64,000 nt of DNA from Elephas maximus indicus (lineage: Eukaryota; Chordata; Mammalia; Proboscidea; Elephantidae): positions 104,112,480 to 104,176,479 of the forward strand of contig NC_064825.1 in the NCBI RefSeq assembly GCF_024166365.1. Direction: 5' to 3'. A model generated the notes under the pieces. It saw nothing but the letters and a program-made list of their open reading frames with translations. It was not told where the DNA came from and searched no databases. Below, in pieces: positions 1-12,300 of the stretch (within the stretch, counting starts at the first letter, position 1; the number at the start of each line of letters is the position of its first letter). Position numbers and translations under genes: made by a program.

Positions 1-2786
1 TTTGGGCCTGCATTTGCTGATGTGGCACAGCTCAAAATGAGAAGAAACAGCTACAAATGTCCTTTAAAAATTGGAATGTGGAAGGTAGCAAGTATGAATC
101 TAGGAAAATTAGAAGTCATCAGATATGAGATGGAACACATAAAGATCGATGCTCTAGGCATTAAAAAATTCAGTAAGCTGAAATTGACTAGTACTGGCTA
201 CTGTGAATTGGAAAATCACATGATCTAGTATACTAGGAATGACAAATTGAAGAAGAATGGTGTTGCATTCATTGTCGAAAAGGACATTTCAAGATCCTGA
301 AGTACGGCATTGTCATTGATAGGAAAATATTCATATGCCTACAAGGAAGAGCTGTTAATATGACTATTATTCAAATTTACCCACCAACCACTGCAGCCAA
401 AGATGAAGAAATTGAATGTTTTGCCAACTTCTGCAGTCTGATATTGATCAAACATGCAATCAAGATGCATTGATAATTATTGGTGATTGGTATGTGAAAG
501 TCGGAAACAAAAAAGAAGGATCAATAGTTTGAAAATATGGCCTTGGTGATAGAAATGACTCTGGATGTCACATGATAGAATTTTTCAAGACCCAAAAATT
601 CTTCATTGCAAATTCCCATTTTTCAATAACATAAATGAAAACTACACACTTGGAACTTGTCAGATGGAATGCATAGGAATCAAATCAACTACATCTGTGT
701 AAAGAGTTGATGGAAAAGCTCAACATCATCAGTCAGAACAAGGCCAGGGGCCAACTGCAGACCGGACCGTCAACTGTTCACATGCAAGTTCAAAACCAGG
801 CTAAAGAAAATTAGAGCAAGTCTGCGAAAGACAAAATATGATCTTGAGTATATCTCACCTGAATTTACAAACCATCTCAAACATAGATTTTATGCATTGA
901 ACACTAATGATCAAAGACCAGATGAGTTGTGAAATGACATCAAGGGGATCATACATGAAGAAAGCAAAAGATCAATAAAAAGACAGGAAAGAAAGAAAAG
1001 GTCAAAACAGTTGTTAGGATAGACTCTGAAACTTGCTCTTGAATGTGGGATACCTAAAGGGAAAGGAAGAAACGATGAAGTAAAAGAGCTGAACAGAAGA
1101 TTTCAAAGGGTGGCTAGGTGACAAATTGAAGTATTATAATGAAATGTGCAAAGTCCTGTAGTTAGAAAACCAAAAGGGAAGGACACACTCAGCGTCTCAG
1201 GTTGAAAGAACTGAAAAAAATTCAAGCCTCGAGTTGCAATATTGAAAGATACTACAGGAAAGCATCAAAAAAAGATGGAAGAAATACACAGAGTCACTGT
1301 ATCAAAAAGAATTGGTTGATATTCAGCCATTTCAAGAGGTAGCATATGATCAAGAACCTATGGTATTTAAGGAAGAATTCCAACTGCACTGAAGGCATTG
1401 GCAAAAAACAAGTTTCCAGGAATTGAGGGAATACTGATTGAGATGTTTCAACAAGCAGATGCAGCACTGAAGGTGCTCACTCTTCTATGCTAAGAAATTT
1501 GGAAGACAGCTACCTGGCAAAACGAATGTGAGTGATCCATATTTGTGCCTATTCTAAAGAAAGGTGATCCAACTAGATGCGGAAATTATCTGATAATGTC
1601 ATTAATATCACGTCCAAGTAAAATTTTGCTGGAGATTATTTGGAATTAGTTACAGTAGTACATAGACAGGGAATGGCCAGATATTCAAGCCAGATTCAGA
1701 ATAGGATGTGGAATGAGGGTCATCATTGCTGATGCCAGTTGGATCTTGGCTGAAAGCAGAGAATACCAGTAAGAAGTTTACCTACTTTTTACTGACTATG
1801 CAAATGCCTTCGACAGTGTGGATCATAACAAATTATGGGTAACATTGCAAAGAATGGGAGTTCCAGAACTATTAGTTGTGCTCATGAGGAACCTGTACAT
1901 AGACCAAGAGGCAGTCGTTCGAACAGGACAAGGGGATGCCCTCTGCTTTCAAGTCAGGAAAGGTTGCTGAAAGTGAAGAGGACTTAAAGCATTTACTCAT
2001 GAATATCAAAGACTATAGCCTTCAGTATGGATGTCACATCAACATAAAGAAAACAGAAAATTCTCTCAACTGGACCAGTTAACAATATCATGAAAAATGC
2101 AGAAAAGATTGAAGTTGACAAACATTTCATTTTTCTTGGATCCACAATCAATACCCATGCAAGCAGCAATCAAAAGTCAAATGACATTGCATTGGGCATT
2201 GCATTCAGCAATAAAGAAATCAAATGATATTGCATTGGACAAGTCTGCTGCAAAAGACCTCTTCTTACAATTGTTAAAAAGCAAAGACGTCACTTTAAGG
2301 ACTAAGGTGTGCCTGAGCCATGTCATGTTATTTTTCAATCATCTCACATGCTGTGAAAAAAGTACAATGAATAAGGAGGACCAAAGAAGTATTGTTGCCT
2401 TTGAATTATGATTTTGGTGAAGAATGATGACTATAGCATGGACTGCCGGAAAAACAATCAAATCTGTCTTGGAAGAAGTACAGCCAGAATGCTCCTTAGA
2501 AGCAAGGATGGCAAGACTTCATCTCACATACTTTGAACATGTTATGAAGGGGGACCACTCCCTGGAGAAGGACATCATACTTGTAAAGTAGTAAAGCAGA
2601 AAAAAAAAAAGAAGGTCAGTGTAAATGAGGAAGTCCCTCAATGAGATGAATTGATACGGTGGCTGCATCAATGGGCTCAAGTATAAAAATGATTGTGAGG
2701 ATGGCACAGGATTGGGTAGTGTTTTGTTCTGTTGTACATAGGTTCAGTATGAGTTGCAACCAACTCGACAGCACCAACAATAACAA
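1..2786 (+). mobile_element. RTE-type LINE (BovB/RTE1 afrotherian family), nearly full length, cut by the window edge
   Basis: The copy runs from the 5' part of the RTE unit to the family 3' end near 2786 (CGACAGCACCAACAATAACA). Endonuclease-domain remains lie in roughly the first 900 bases. Reverse transcriptase remains follow, including the stretch encoding the FIDYAKAFDCVDHNKL-like block near 1780-1830. The frame is broken many times. Near 1962 a segment of about 150 bases present in sister copies is missing, so the RT block joins directly to the downstream part. It is not coding now. Its right edge meets sequence homologous to the flank of the OR at 62913, so it interrupts an older duplicated block. 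Confidence 0.88.
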
Positions 2787-3105
2787 TGAGTACATTATTC
2801 CCTCTTGCTGATGTTCAAGTGGAAATTTGCAAAGATTACCCTGGTTCTAGAAAATGCTGTTCCTTTCTCTGGGAATTCATTTCATAAGAGTCTTTTCTTA
2901 ATGCCAGGATAATGAAAGACCAAGAGAGTTAACCAAGAGACCTTTTGAGGTACTTATTCCTAGAAAGTCTAGGGAAGAGAAAGAATCTTCTGAGAGAATG
3001 GTACTGTGAATAGGCAGAATTTTGGATTGTTCGATTCTTCTACGGTTCTCTTTTTTTCTTTCAGGTAAAAAATTCCTCCTTGGTGTTTTTATCACCTATG
3101 AAACA
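2787..3105 (+). other. Upstream flank of the OR pseudogene, paralogous to 62572-62912
   Basis: This stretch lines up by eye with the sequence just upstream of the intact OR at 62913. Shared landmarks are TTCAAGTG(G/A)AAATTTGCAAAG near 2814, TTTCATAAGAGT near 2880 and a pyrimidine-rich tract ending in CAG at 3063-3065. The equivalent tract in the intact gene ends in AG at 62865-62866. The tract is the likely acceptor of the 5' untranslated intron usual in OR genes. No open frame of its own is supported. Confidence 0.7.
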
Positions 3106-3264
3106 TGGATGAAGAATAACAGGAATGTGACTGAATTCATTTTAATACAACTGACACAGAACCTGAAGATGCAGAAATTAGTGTTTGTACTATTTTTGTT
3201 CTGTACATGGTAACACTCTCAGGCAATTTATTTATTGTTGCTACTATCTTTTACTATTACTGTT

Positions 3265-4551
3265 TATCATTAATATCACACATAAGCAAAATTTTGATGA
3301 AGATCATTCAAAAATGGCTGCAGCACTATATCGACAGGGAACTGCCAGAAGAAATTCAGGCCAGTTTCAGAAGAGGACGTTGAACCAGGGATATCATTGC
3401 TGGTGTCAGATGGATCCTGGCTGAAAGAAGAGAATACCAGAAGGATGTTTACCTGTGTTTTATTGACTATGCAAAAGCATTCGACTGTGTGGATCATAAC
3501 AAACTATGGATAACACTGCGAAGAATGGCAATTCCAGAACACTTAATTGTGCTCATGAAGAACCTTTAAATAGATCAAGAGGCAGTTGTTTGGACAGAAC
3601 AAGGGGATACTGAAAGGTTTAAAGTCAGGGAAGGTGTGCGTCAGGGTTGTGTTCTTTCACCATACCTATTTAATCTGTATGCTGAACAAATAATACCGTA
3701 AGCTGGACTATATGAAGAAGAACAGGGCATCAGGATTGGAGGAAGACTCATTAACAGCCTGCATTATGCAGGTGACACAACCTTGCTTGCTGAAAGTGAA
3801 GAGGACTTGAAGCCCTTACTAATGAAGATCAAAGACCACAGCCTTCAGTATGGATTACACCTCAACATAAAGAAAACAAAAATCCTCACAACTGGACCAA
3901 TGAGCCACATCATGATAAATGGAGAAAAGATTGAAGTTGTCAAGGATTTCATTTTACTTGGATCCACAATCAACAGCCATGGAAGCAGCAGTCAAGAAAT
4001 CAAAAGATGCATTGCATTGGGCAAATCTGCTGCAAAGGACCTCTTTAAAGTGTTGAAGAGCAAAGATGCCGCCCTGAAGACTAAGGTGCGCTTGACCCAA
4101 GCCATGGTATTTTCAGTAGTATCATATGCATGTGAAAGCTGGACAATGAGTAAGGAAGACCGAAGAAGAGTTGACGCCTTTGAATTGTGGTGTTGGCGAA
4201 GAATATTGAATATACCATGGACTGCCAAAAGAACTAACAAATCTGTCTTGGAGGAAGTGCGGCCAGAACACTCCTTAGAGGCAAGGATGGCGAGGCTGTG
4301 TCTTACATCCTTTGGACATGTTGTCAGGAGGGATCAGTCCCTGGAGAAGGACATCATGCTTGGTAGAGTACAGGGTCAGTGGAAAAGAGAGGTGGATTGA
4401 CACAGATGGATTGACACAGTGGCTGCAACAATGAGCTCAAGCATAGCAACAATTGTAAGGATGGTGCAGGACCGGGCAGTGTTTCGTTCTGTTGTGCATA
4501 GGGTCACTATGAGTCAGAACCGACTCGATGGCACCTAACAACAACAATGAC
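3265..4551 (+). mobile_element. RTE-type LINE, 5'-truncated, inside the OR pseudogene
   Basis: The insertion is flanked by a 12-base direct repeat, ACTATTACTGTT, at 3253-3264 and 4552-4563. It covers the RT domain and the C-terminal region and ends in GGCACCTAACAACAACAA. A remnant frame at 3783-4400 still encodes about 200 residues of the RTE C-terminal region (LLAESEEDLK..., LNIKKTKILTTGP). The intact target duplication and the long remnant frame suggest it is younger than the other copies here. It inserted into TM1 of the OR pseudogene. Confidence 0.92.
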
Positions 4552-5120
4552 ACTATTACTGTTAGCCAGACTCTGAACTTCCTCATGTACTTCTTGATCC
4601 AAGTTTCTTTGATAGACACAGTTTATTCTTCTTCGGCTTCTAAACTGGTTGTGGACTCCCTTGATGAGAAGAAAATGATTTCTTTTAATGATATGTGTTC
4701 TAAGTCTATGGAGAATATATCTTTGGTGCTACTGAGATCATCCTGTTGATGGAGATGGCCTATATCCACTATGTGTCCATCTGTAAACCTCTGCACTACA
4801 TGACCATTACGAGCCACAGGCTGTGCATTCTCCTGGTGGGAGTGGCCTGGACAGCAGGATTTCTCCATACAATCATTCAGATACTCATCACAGTCTGTCT
4901 GCACTCCTGTGGGCCCAATGGCATAGACAACTTCATATATGACTTGTAACCTTTGTTGAAACTTGTCCTCATGGACACTCATACCATTGGCCTCTTTGTT
5001 GTTGCTAACAGTGGATTCATATGCTTGTTGAACTTCCTCCACTTGACGGTCTCCCGTGTGGTCATTGTGCACTCCCTAAGGGCCCATAGCTTGGAGGGGT
5101 GGTATAAAGCCCTCTCCACC

Positions 5121-5714
5121 TGTCTTAGTTATCTAATGCTGCTATAACAGAACTATCACAAGTGACTGGCTTTAACAAACAGAAATTTATTCTCTCACAA
5201 TATGGTAGGCTAAAAGTCAAATTGAGGAAGCCAGCTCCAGGGGAAGGCTCTCTGTCTTTGTCAGCTCTTGAGGGAATCCTTGTCGTCAGTCTTCCCCTGG
5301 TTTAGGAGCTTCTCAACAGAGGAACTCCAGCTCCAAAGATGTGCTCTGCTCCTGGTGCTGTTGCTTTCTCACTTATATGAGGTATCCTTGTCTCTCTGCT
5401 TGCTTCTGTCTTTTATATTTCAAAAGAGATGGTTTTAAGACAGAGCCTAATCTAGTAGGTTAAGTCCTACCTCATTAACATAACTGCCTGTAATCCTACT
5501 TCATTAACATCATATTGTTGCTAGTTGTTAGGTGCTGTTGAGTTGATTCCCACTGATAGAGACCCTATGTACAGCAGAAACATCGTAGAAGTAGGATTTA
5601 CAACCTAAGAAAATCACATCAGATGACGCAATGGTAGACAATTACACAATAATGGGAATCATTGCCTAGCCAAGTTGATACATATTTGTTGGTGACACAA
5701 TTCAATCCATGATA
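5121..5714 (+). mobile_element. Solo LTR-like element, probable ERV-L (ERV3) type, ancient
   Basis: The element begins TGTCTTAGTTATCTAATGC and ends near CACAATTCAATCCATGATA. It is flanked by the 5-base repeat CCACC (5116-5120 and 5715-5719). A 5' TG, a 5-base target duplication and an internal GCCTAGCCAAGTTGA block that resembles ERV-L LTR ends support an LTR. No internal retroviral region is attached. A second copy lies at 14805-15322. A small RTE piece (5515-5580) sits inside it. It is old and non-coding. Exact family assignment needs a repeat library. Confidence 0.6.
5515..5580 (-). mobile_element. 66-base RTE 3'-end insertion nested in the LTR
   Basis: Only the last bases of the RTE unit are present, in reverse orientation (GTTGTTAGGTGCTG...). 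The piece is flanked by CATCATA at 5508-5514 and CATCGTA at 5581-5587. The other LTR copy near 15189 has the uninterrupted site, reading CATCATAGAGGTAG. This is an extreme 5' truncation. Confidence 0.8.
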
Positions 5715-5938
5715 CCACCTGTGTCTTTCACCTTACAGTGATCATCTTATTATTTGTGCCCTGCATATTTGTGCATCTCACTGAGTGATCACTCTGCCCA
5801 CAGATAAAGCTGCGGCTGTCTTTTATACTATGTGGCCCTTGTGTTAAATCACTGCATTTATATCCTCAGAAGTACGGCCATAAGGAAGCTCTGGAGCAAA
5901 AAACTGACTTCTGATTATTAAACAATCATTGAGCATTG

Positions 5939-7077
5939 TTGTTTTTGTTGTTAGGTGCCGTCGGTTCAGTTTGGACTCATGTCTACCCTACATACAACAG
6001 AAGGAAACACTGCCCCACGCTGCACCATCCTCACAAACGTTGTTATGCTTGAGCCCATTGTTGCAGCCACTAGGTCAATCCATCTCATTGAAGGTCTCAC
6101 CCTTTTTCACTGATGCTGTGTTTTACCAAGCATGATGTTTGTCTCCAGGGACAGGTCCCTCCTGATAATATGTCCAAAGCATGTGAGACAAGCCTTGCCA
6201 TCCTTGCTTCTAAGGAACATCCTGGGTGTACTTCTAAGACAGACTTGTTTGTTCTTTTAGCATTCCATGGTATAGTCAATATTCTTCACCAACAGTATAA
6301 TTCAAAGGCATCAATCCTTCATCAGTCTTCATTATTCATTTTTCAGCTGTCAAATGCATATGATTCAATTGAAAACACAATGGCTTGGGTTAGGCTCACC
6401 TTGTCCTTTAAAGTGAGATTGGTTTTTAACACTTTAAAGAAATCTTTTGTAGATTTGCCCAATACAATTTGTCCTTTGATTTCTTGGCTGCAGCTTCCAT
6501 GGGTGTTGGTTACAGATAGAAGTAAAATGAAGTCCTTGATAATTGTAATATTTTCTCCATTTATCATGATGTTGTTTATTGGTCCAGTTGTGAGAATTTT
6601 TGTTTTCTCTATGTTGAGCCGTAGTCCACTGAAGCCTGTAGTCTTTGACCTTCCTGAGTAAGTCTTTCAGGTCCTCTTGACTTTCACAAAGCAAGGTTGT
6701 GTCAACTGCATATCTCAGGTTGTTAATGAGTCTTCCTCCACTCCTGATGCCGAGTGAGTTCTTCTTCCAACAGTACAGTTTCTCAGATTATTTTCTCAGC
6801 ATACAGATTGAATAAGTCTGGTCAAAGGATACTAACCTGAAGCATGCCTTTCCTGATTTGAAACCACTCAGTATTTGTTTGTTCTGTTCCAACAACTGCC
6901 TCTTGGTCTGTGTATAAGTTCCTCATGAACACAATTAAGTGTTCTGAAATTCCCATTCTTCACAATGTTACCTGTAATTTATTATGATCCACACAGTTGA
7001 ATGCTGGTGGCATACCTTCCAGCATTCCAGCAACATCCAAGCCACCACAATATGACAAACTAACAGATGCATGGGGT
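5939..7077 (-). mobile_element. RTE-type LINE, reverse orientation, internally deleted
   Basis: The copy lies between direct repeats ATTGAGCATTG (5928-5938) and ATTGAGCACTG (7078-7088). Its 3' end is at 5939. The C-terminal and RT regions follow up to about 7006. The sequence then jumps straight to the RTE 5' untranslated region (7007-7077, ending GACAAACTAACAGATGCATGG). Roughly the whole endonuclease region is missing from the middle although both ends are retained. It separates the OR pseudogene stop from its paralogous 3' flank. Confidence 0.88.
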
Positions 7078-7226
7078 ATTGAGCACTGTAGGTAGAGGTA
7101 ATAGAGGCAATGCAGTCCAGTGCTCTTGATCTGTAGATGGAGTTATAAACTTTGATAAGGCTTTAATCCAGACAGTCTCCCATACATACTTTGTCACCAC
7201 AGTTTACCGATTCCCATTCAATAAAC
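7078..7226 (+). other. 3' flank of the OR pseudogene, paralogous to 63850-64000
   Basis: The sequence GTAGGTAGAGGTAATAGAGG, the CTCTTGATCT block, the GTCTCCCA block and a terminal ATTC-AATAAA match the flank just after the intact OR at 62913. The AATAAA at 7220-7225 is the counterpart of the candidate polyadenylation signal at 63991-63996. This shows that the duplicated unit extends past the coding region on the 3' side. Confidence 0.8.
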
Positions 7227-7482
7227 ATTTATGGATTACTTGGATATGGAAACACTTATAGAAGCTGAAAGTTACAAACCTAGAATGTTGGAATGATGTT
7301 AAAATAATCTTCTTATGTAACACAATGATGTTGTTTCCTGCTAATTATGAAAATAACTTTAATGGTATTCGTTTGTTTTGAATTCTGCCCTCAATGTAAA
7401 TTCTGTCTTGTGAGTTTTCTTGTTCATTAAATATTGATTGTATAGTTAAAAGGATACTGTTTACCACATGCCTATTAAAAAA

Positions 7483-7643
7483 AAAAATTTCATTGACGTC
7501 AAGTCAATCCTGACTCATAGTGATCCTATGGGACTTAGTAGAGCTGCCCATTAGGGCTCTTAAGGAGTGGCTGGTGGATTCAAAGTGCTGACCTTTTGGT
7601 TAGCAGCCAAATGCTTAACCACTGAGCCACCAGGGCTCCACAT
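7483..7643 (-). mobile_element. AfroSINE-type tRNA-derived SINE
   Basis: Read on the minus strand it has the tRNA-like head (GGAGCCCTGGTGGCTCAGTG), CTAACCAAAAGG and a tail with ACTATGAGTCAGGATTGACT. An A-rich run borders it on the low-coordinate side. This is the family layout. Confidence 0.85.
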
Positions 7644-8674
7644 GCCTGTAAGGCTGCCATTATATTAAGCACCTTCCACATCACATGAGTCAGAATCCAA
7701 TCAGGAGACAGGCCACACTGTAATTTGAAAAGGGAAGGTTTACATTCAGTTATGAATCATATCAGGTATTGATTATAAAAGGGTAAAGAGAGCTGTAAAG
7801 AATACCCTGGGGTTGAGAAAGACTATCTAAGGAAGAACAAACTCCGTCTTGTTGTTTCTACTCTCCATGTATTTGAAGTACCTGAAGATTACTCAAACTG
7901 CTTCCCAGATGAGAATTCTGGTAATATTACAGACAGGAGGTACTTCTGTAAATACACAGGCTAGGAGATCATCTGTGTAACTTAGTCTGAGATGACTAAG
8001 AGCCTAATCTGAAGTAGTGGCAGTACACATGGTGGCAGATATACCTGAGAATGGAGGTAGGAGATGGAAAGAAAAACCATGGTTGTAAAGCAAAGGAATT
8101 TGACCTTATTCTTTAGGAAATAATCACGAAACATTTTTGAGAATATGAGTAGAAGGATGAAAAGGAACTTGAAGACGAGTGAATCCTGGAATATTAGTCT
8201 AGTAAAGGTCTTTGTGTGTCTTGGGCCAAGATCAGTAACCTGGTGGAAGCCGAAGACAGGAAGAGCAGTTAGCAGACTATTTACAGTTGTTGACATAAGG
8301 AGTACAGGGCACTGATGATGGGAATGAAAGAAAGGATACAAGAGCTACTGTGAAAGAATTTATAATGCTTATTGTCTAAACTGAATTACTTTATAAATAA
8401 AAAAAAATTTTTTCTTTTTTTACTTTATAGTAGCTAACATATATAGATTTTAACAACTGCTTGCCATGAGCATGGCATGGTAGCAAGAGATTTGTATATG
8501 TGATTCCATTTAATCTTTATAACATGTGTGGTATATTATTTTACACATTTTGCAGATGAGGAAACAGTCTCAAAATCTAATCCTCATAGTTATAATAACA
8601 ATGATAATAGTAACTAAAACTTACTACGGTATGTTCTAAGTGTTTTATAAACATGTGTTTAATTCTTGCTAGGC
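7644..8674. other. Intergenic spacer with MIR-like fragments
   Basis: No coding signal was found. Segments at about 8440-8570 and 8610-8665 resemble reverse-oriented MIR (GTGATTCCATTTAATCTTTATAAC..., ACAGATGAGGAAAC-like). The part at 7980-8340 may be an older unclassified repeat. Confidence 0.5.
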
Positions 8675-8913
8675 ATGTTGGATGTGTTATCAGGAGGGAT
8701 CAGTCCCTGGAGGAGGATGTCATGCTTGGTAGAGGGTCAAAAAAGAAGAGGGAGACCCTCAATGAGTCGGACTGACACAGCAGCTGTACCAATTGGCTCA
8801 AACATAACAGTGATTGTAAATGGTGTATGACCTGGCAGTGTTGCTTTCCATTGTACATAGTGTCACTATGAGTCACAACCATCTCAATGGCACCTAACAA
8901 CCACAACAACACA
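8675..8913 (+). mobile_element. RTE 3'-end fragment
   Basis: It matches the last ~240 bases of the RTE unit (TTATCAGGAGGGATCAGTCC ... AATGGCACCTAACAACCACA). It is severely 5'-truncated and abuts an AfroSINE. Confidence 0.88.
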
Positions 8914-8916
8914 CCT

Positions 8917-9095
8917 AGGGGAACCCTGCTGGCACAGTGGTTGAGATCAACTGCTAACCAAAAGATTGGTATTTGAAATCCACCAGCCTCTGTTTGGAAA
9001 CTCTACAAGGCAGTTCTACTATGTCTTAAAGGGTCGCTCTGAGTCAGAATTGACTCAACGGCAATGGGTTTATTTATTTATTTTTTTGGCTTAGA
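8917..9095 (+). mobile_element. AfroSINE-type SINE
   Basis: The head GGAACCCTGCTGGCACAGTG, the block CTGCTAACCAAAAGA and the tail GGCAATGGGTTT followed by a T/A-rich run identify the family. It lies directly after an RTE fragment. Confidence 0.87.
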
Positions 9096-9336
9096 AGATT
9101 GTTACTATTTTTTTGAATCTATTTACACATTAGAAAACGAAGAAAAGAGAAGTTAAGGATCCTTCCTAATATCAAGCAACTAATAAAGGGCAAGAAACCA
9201 TAAAGAGCAGAGCAAAGATTTGGTCTCAAGGTGTTCCACTTAATATTTTTCTTCCAAACTCTTAACCCATACCCTAAACCATTATAATATATTAAACAAT
9301 GCTTAGTTAGTAATTTCCTTTTGATATAATCATGTA

Positions 9337-12300
9337 GTTGTTAGGTGCTGTCGAGTTGTTTCCAACTCATAGTGAACCTATGCACAACGGAACGAAGCAC
9401 TGCCCTGTCCTGCGCTATCCTCATAATTGTTGCTATGCTTGAGCCCATTGTTGCAGCCACTGTGTCAATCCATCTCATTGAGGGCCTTCCTCTTTTTTGC
9501 TGACCCTCTACTTTACAAAGCATGATGTCCTTCTTGACAACATGTCCAAAGTACGTGAGATGCAGTCTCGCCGTTCTTGCTTCCAAGGAGCGTTCCGGTT
9601 GTACTTTTTCAAAGACAGATTTGTTTGTTATTTTGGGAGTCCACGGTGTATATTCAATATTCTTCACCAACACCACAATTCAGAGGTGTTAATTCTTCTT
9701 CAGTCTTCCTCATTCATTGTCCAGCTTTCGCATGCATATGAGGTGACTGAAAACACCATGGTTTGGGTCAGGCACATCTTAGTCCTCAAGGTGACATCTT
9801 TGTTTTTTAACACTTAGATCTCTTGCAGCTGATATTCATCTTTTGATTTCTTGATTGCTGCTTCCATGGGCGTTGGTCGCGGATCCAAGTAAAATGAAAT
9901 CTTTGCTCTGTTTATCATGATGTTACTTATTGGTCCAGTTGTGAGGAGTTTTGTTTTCTTTATGTTGAGGTGTAATCCATACTGAAGGCTGTGGTCTTTG
10001 ATGCTCATTAGTAAGTGCTTCAAGTCCTCTTCACTTTCAGCAAGCAAGGTTGTGTCATCTGCATAACGCAGGTTGTTAATGAGTCTTCCACCAATCCTGT
10101 TGCCCCATTCTTCTTCATGTAATCCAGCTTCTCAGATTATTTGCTCAGGATACAGATTGAACAGTTATGGTGAAAGTACACAACCCTGATATACAGCTTT
10201 CCTGAGTTTAAACCATGTAGTATCCCCTTGTTCTGTTTGAACAACTGCCTCTTGATCCAAGTACAAATTCCTTATGAGCACAATTAAGTGTTCTGGGATT
10301 CCCATTCTCTGCAATGTTATCCATAGTTTGTTATGATCCACACAGTCAAATGCCTTTGCATAGTCAATAAAACACAGGTAAGCATCTTTCTCGTATTCTC
10401 TGCTTTCAGCCAGGATCCATGTGACATCAGCAATGATATCCGTGGTTCTACATCCTTTTCTAAATCTGGCTTGAAAATCTTGCAGTTCCCTGTTTGTATA
10501 CTCTGCAGCCACTTCTGAATGATCATCAGCAAAATTTTGCTTGCATGTGATATTAATGACATTGTTTGATAATTTCCGCATTCAATTGGATCACCTTTCT
10601 TGGGAATAGGCATAAATATGCATCTCTTCCAGTCGGTCAGCCAGGTAGCTGTCTTCCAGTTTTCTTGGCATAAATAAGTGAGCAATTCCAGTGCTGCATC
10701 ATTTTTTGAAACACCTCAATTGGTATTCAGTCATTTCCCTGAGCCCTGTTTTTTGCCAGTGCCTTCAGTGCACCTTGGAATTCTTCCTTCAGTGCCGTTG
10801 CTTCCTGATCATATGTTATCTCCTGAAAAGTTGAACATCAACTAATTCTTTTTGATATAGTGACTCTGTACATTCCTTCCATCTTCTTTTGATACTTCCT
10901 GTCATTTAATATTTTCCCTGTAGAATGCTTCAGTATTGCAACTTGAGGCTTGAATTTTTTTCAGTTCTTTCAGCTTGACAAACGCTGAGTGTATTCTTCC
11001 CTTTTGGTTTTCTATCTCCAGGTCTTTGCACATGTCATCATAATACTTTGTCTTCTCAAGCCATCCTTTGAAATCTTTGGTTCAGCTTTTTTACTTCATC
11101 ATTTTTTCCTTTTGCTTTAGCTACTTGACATTCAAGAGCAAGTTTCAGAGTCTCTTCTCACACACATTTAGTTCTTGTCTTCTTCTCCTGTCTTTTTAAT
11201 GACCTCTTGGTTTCTTCATGTATGATGTACTTGATGTCTTTCCACAACTCGTTTGGTCTTCAGTCAGTACTGCTCAATGTGTCAAATCTATTCTTGAGAT
11301 GGTCTCTAAATTTAGGTGATATATACTCAAGGTTGTATTTTGGCTCTCCTGAACTTGCTCTGATTTTCTTCAGTTTCAACTTGAACTTGCGTGTGAGTAA
11401 TTGATGGTCTGATCCACAGTTGGCCCCTGGCCTACTCTGACTGATGATATTGAGGTTTTTCATTGTCTCTTTCCACAGATGTAGTTGGTCTGATTCTTGT
11501 GTATTCCATCAGGTGAGGTCCATATGTACAGCCGCTGTCATGCTGGTGAAAAAAGGTGTTTGCAATGAAGTCATTGGTCTTGCAAAATTCAGTCACATGA
11601 TCTCCAGCATCATTTCTATCACCAGGGCCATATTTTCCAACTACCAGTCCTTCTTCTTTGTCTCCAGCTTTCGAATTCTGATCACTAGTAATTCTCAGTG
11701 CATCCTGATTGCATGTTTAATCAGTTTCAGACTGCAAAAGTTGGTAAAAATCTTCAATTTCTTCACCTTTGACCTTAGTGGTTGGTGTGTAAATTTGAAT
11801 AATAGTTCTATTAACTAGTCGTAGGCCTATGAATATTATCCTATCACTGATAGCATTGTATTTCAAGATAGATCTTGAAATGTTCTTTTTGACGATGAAT
11901 TGCAAAGCCGTTCTTCCAGTTGTCATTCTTAGCATAATAGACTGTATGATTGTCCAATTTGAAATGACCAATACCAGTTCATTTCAGCTCACTAACGCTT
12001 AGGATATTGCTGTTTACGCAATTCATTTCCTTTTTGAGGATTTCCAATTTTCCTAGATTCATACTTTGTACATTCCAGGTTCTAATTATTAGTGAATGTT
12101 TGCAGCTGTTTCTTCTCATTTTGAGTTGTGCTACATCGGCATGAATGAAGATCCCGAAAGCTTGACTCCATCCACGTCATTAGGGTCCACTCTACTTTGA
12201 GGAGGCAGCTTTTCCCCGGTCATGTTTTGAGTGCCTTCCAACCTTAGGAGCTCATCTTCCGGCATGATATCAGAGAATGTTCCCCTGATATTCATAAGGT

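Larger units (their letters stand above)
3106..5921 (+). pseudogene. Olfactory receptor pseudogene, OR4C-like, split by RTE and LTR insertions
   Basis: The N-terminus encodes [16 protein letters not shown], nearly that of the intact OR at 62913. The reading region then resumes at 4564-5120 and at 5720-5921, ending in TAA, and covers the rest of a class II odorant receptor. An RTE LINE (3265-4551) interrupts TM1. An old LTR (5121-5714) interrupts the TM6 region at the conserved KALSTC block. Independent damage is also visible. The MAYDRY motif reads MAYIHYV near 4750. One base is missing against the paralogue near 4690-4725. Stops occur later, for example after GPNGIDNFIYDL near 4950. It cannot make a receptor. 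With its flanks it is a same-strand duplicate of the gene at the right end of the window. Confidence 0.9.

Noticed and set aside
3783-4400. 205-residue open frame that could be called a gene
   Set aside because: It is the C-terminal region of an RTE LINE and is shared with many copies in the window. The element is flanked by target repeats.
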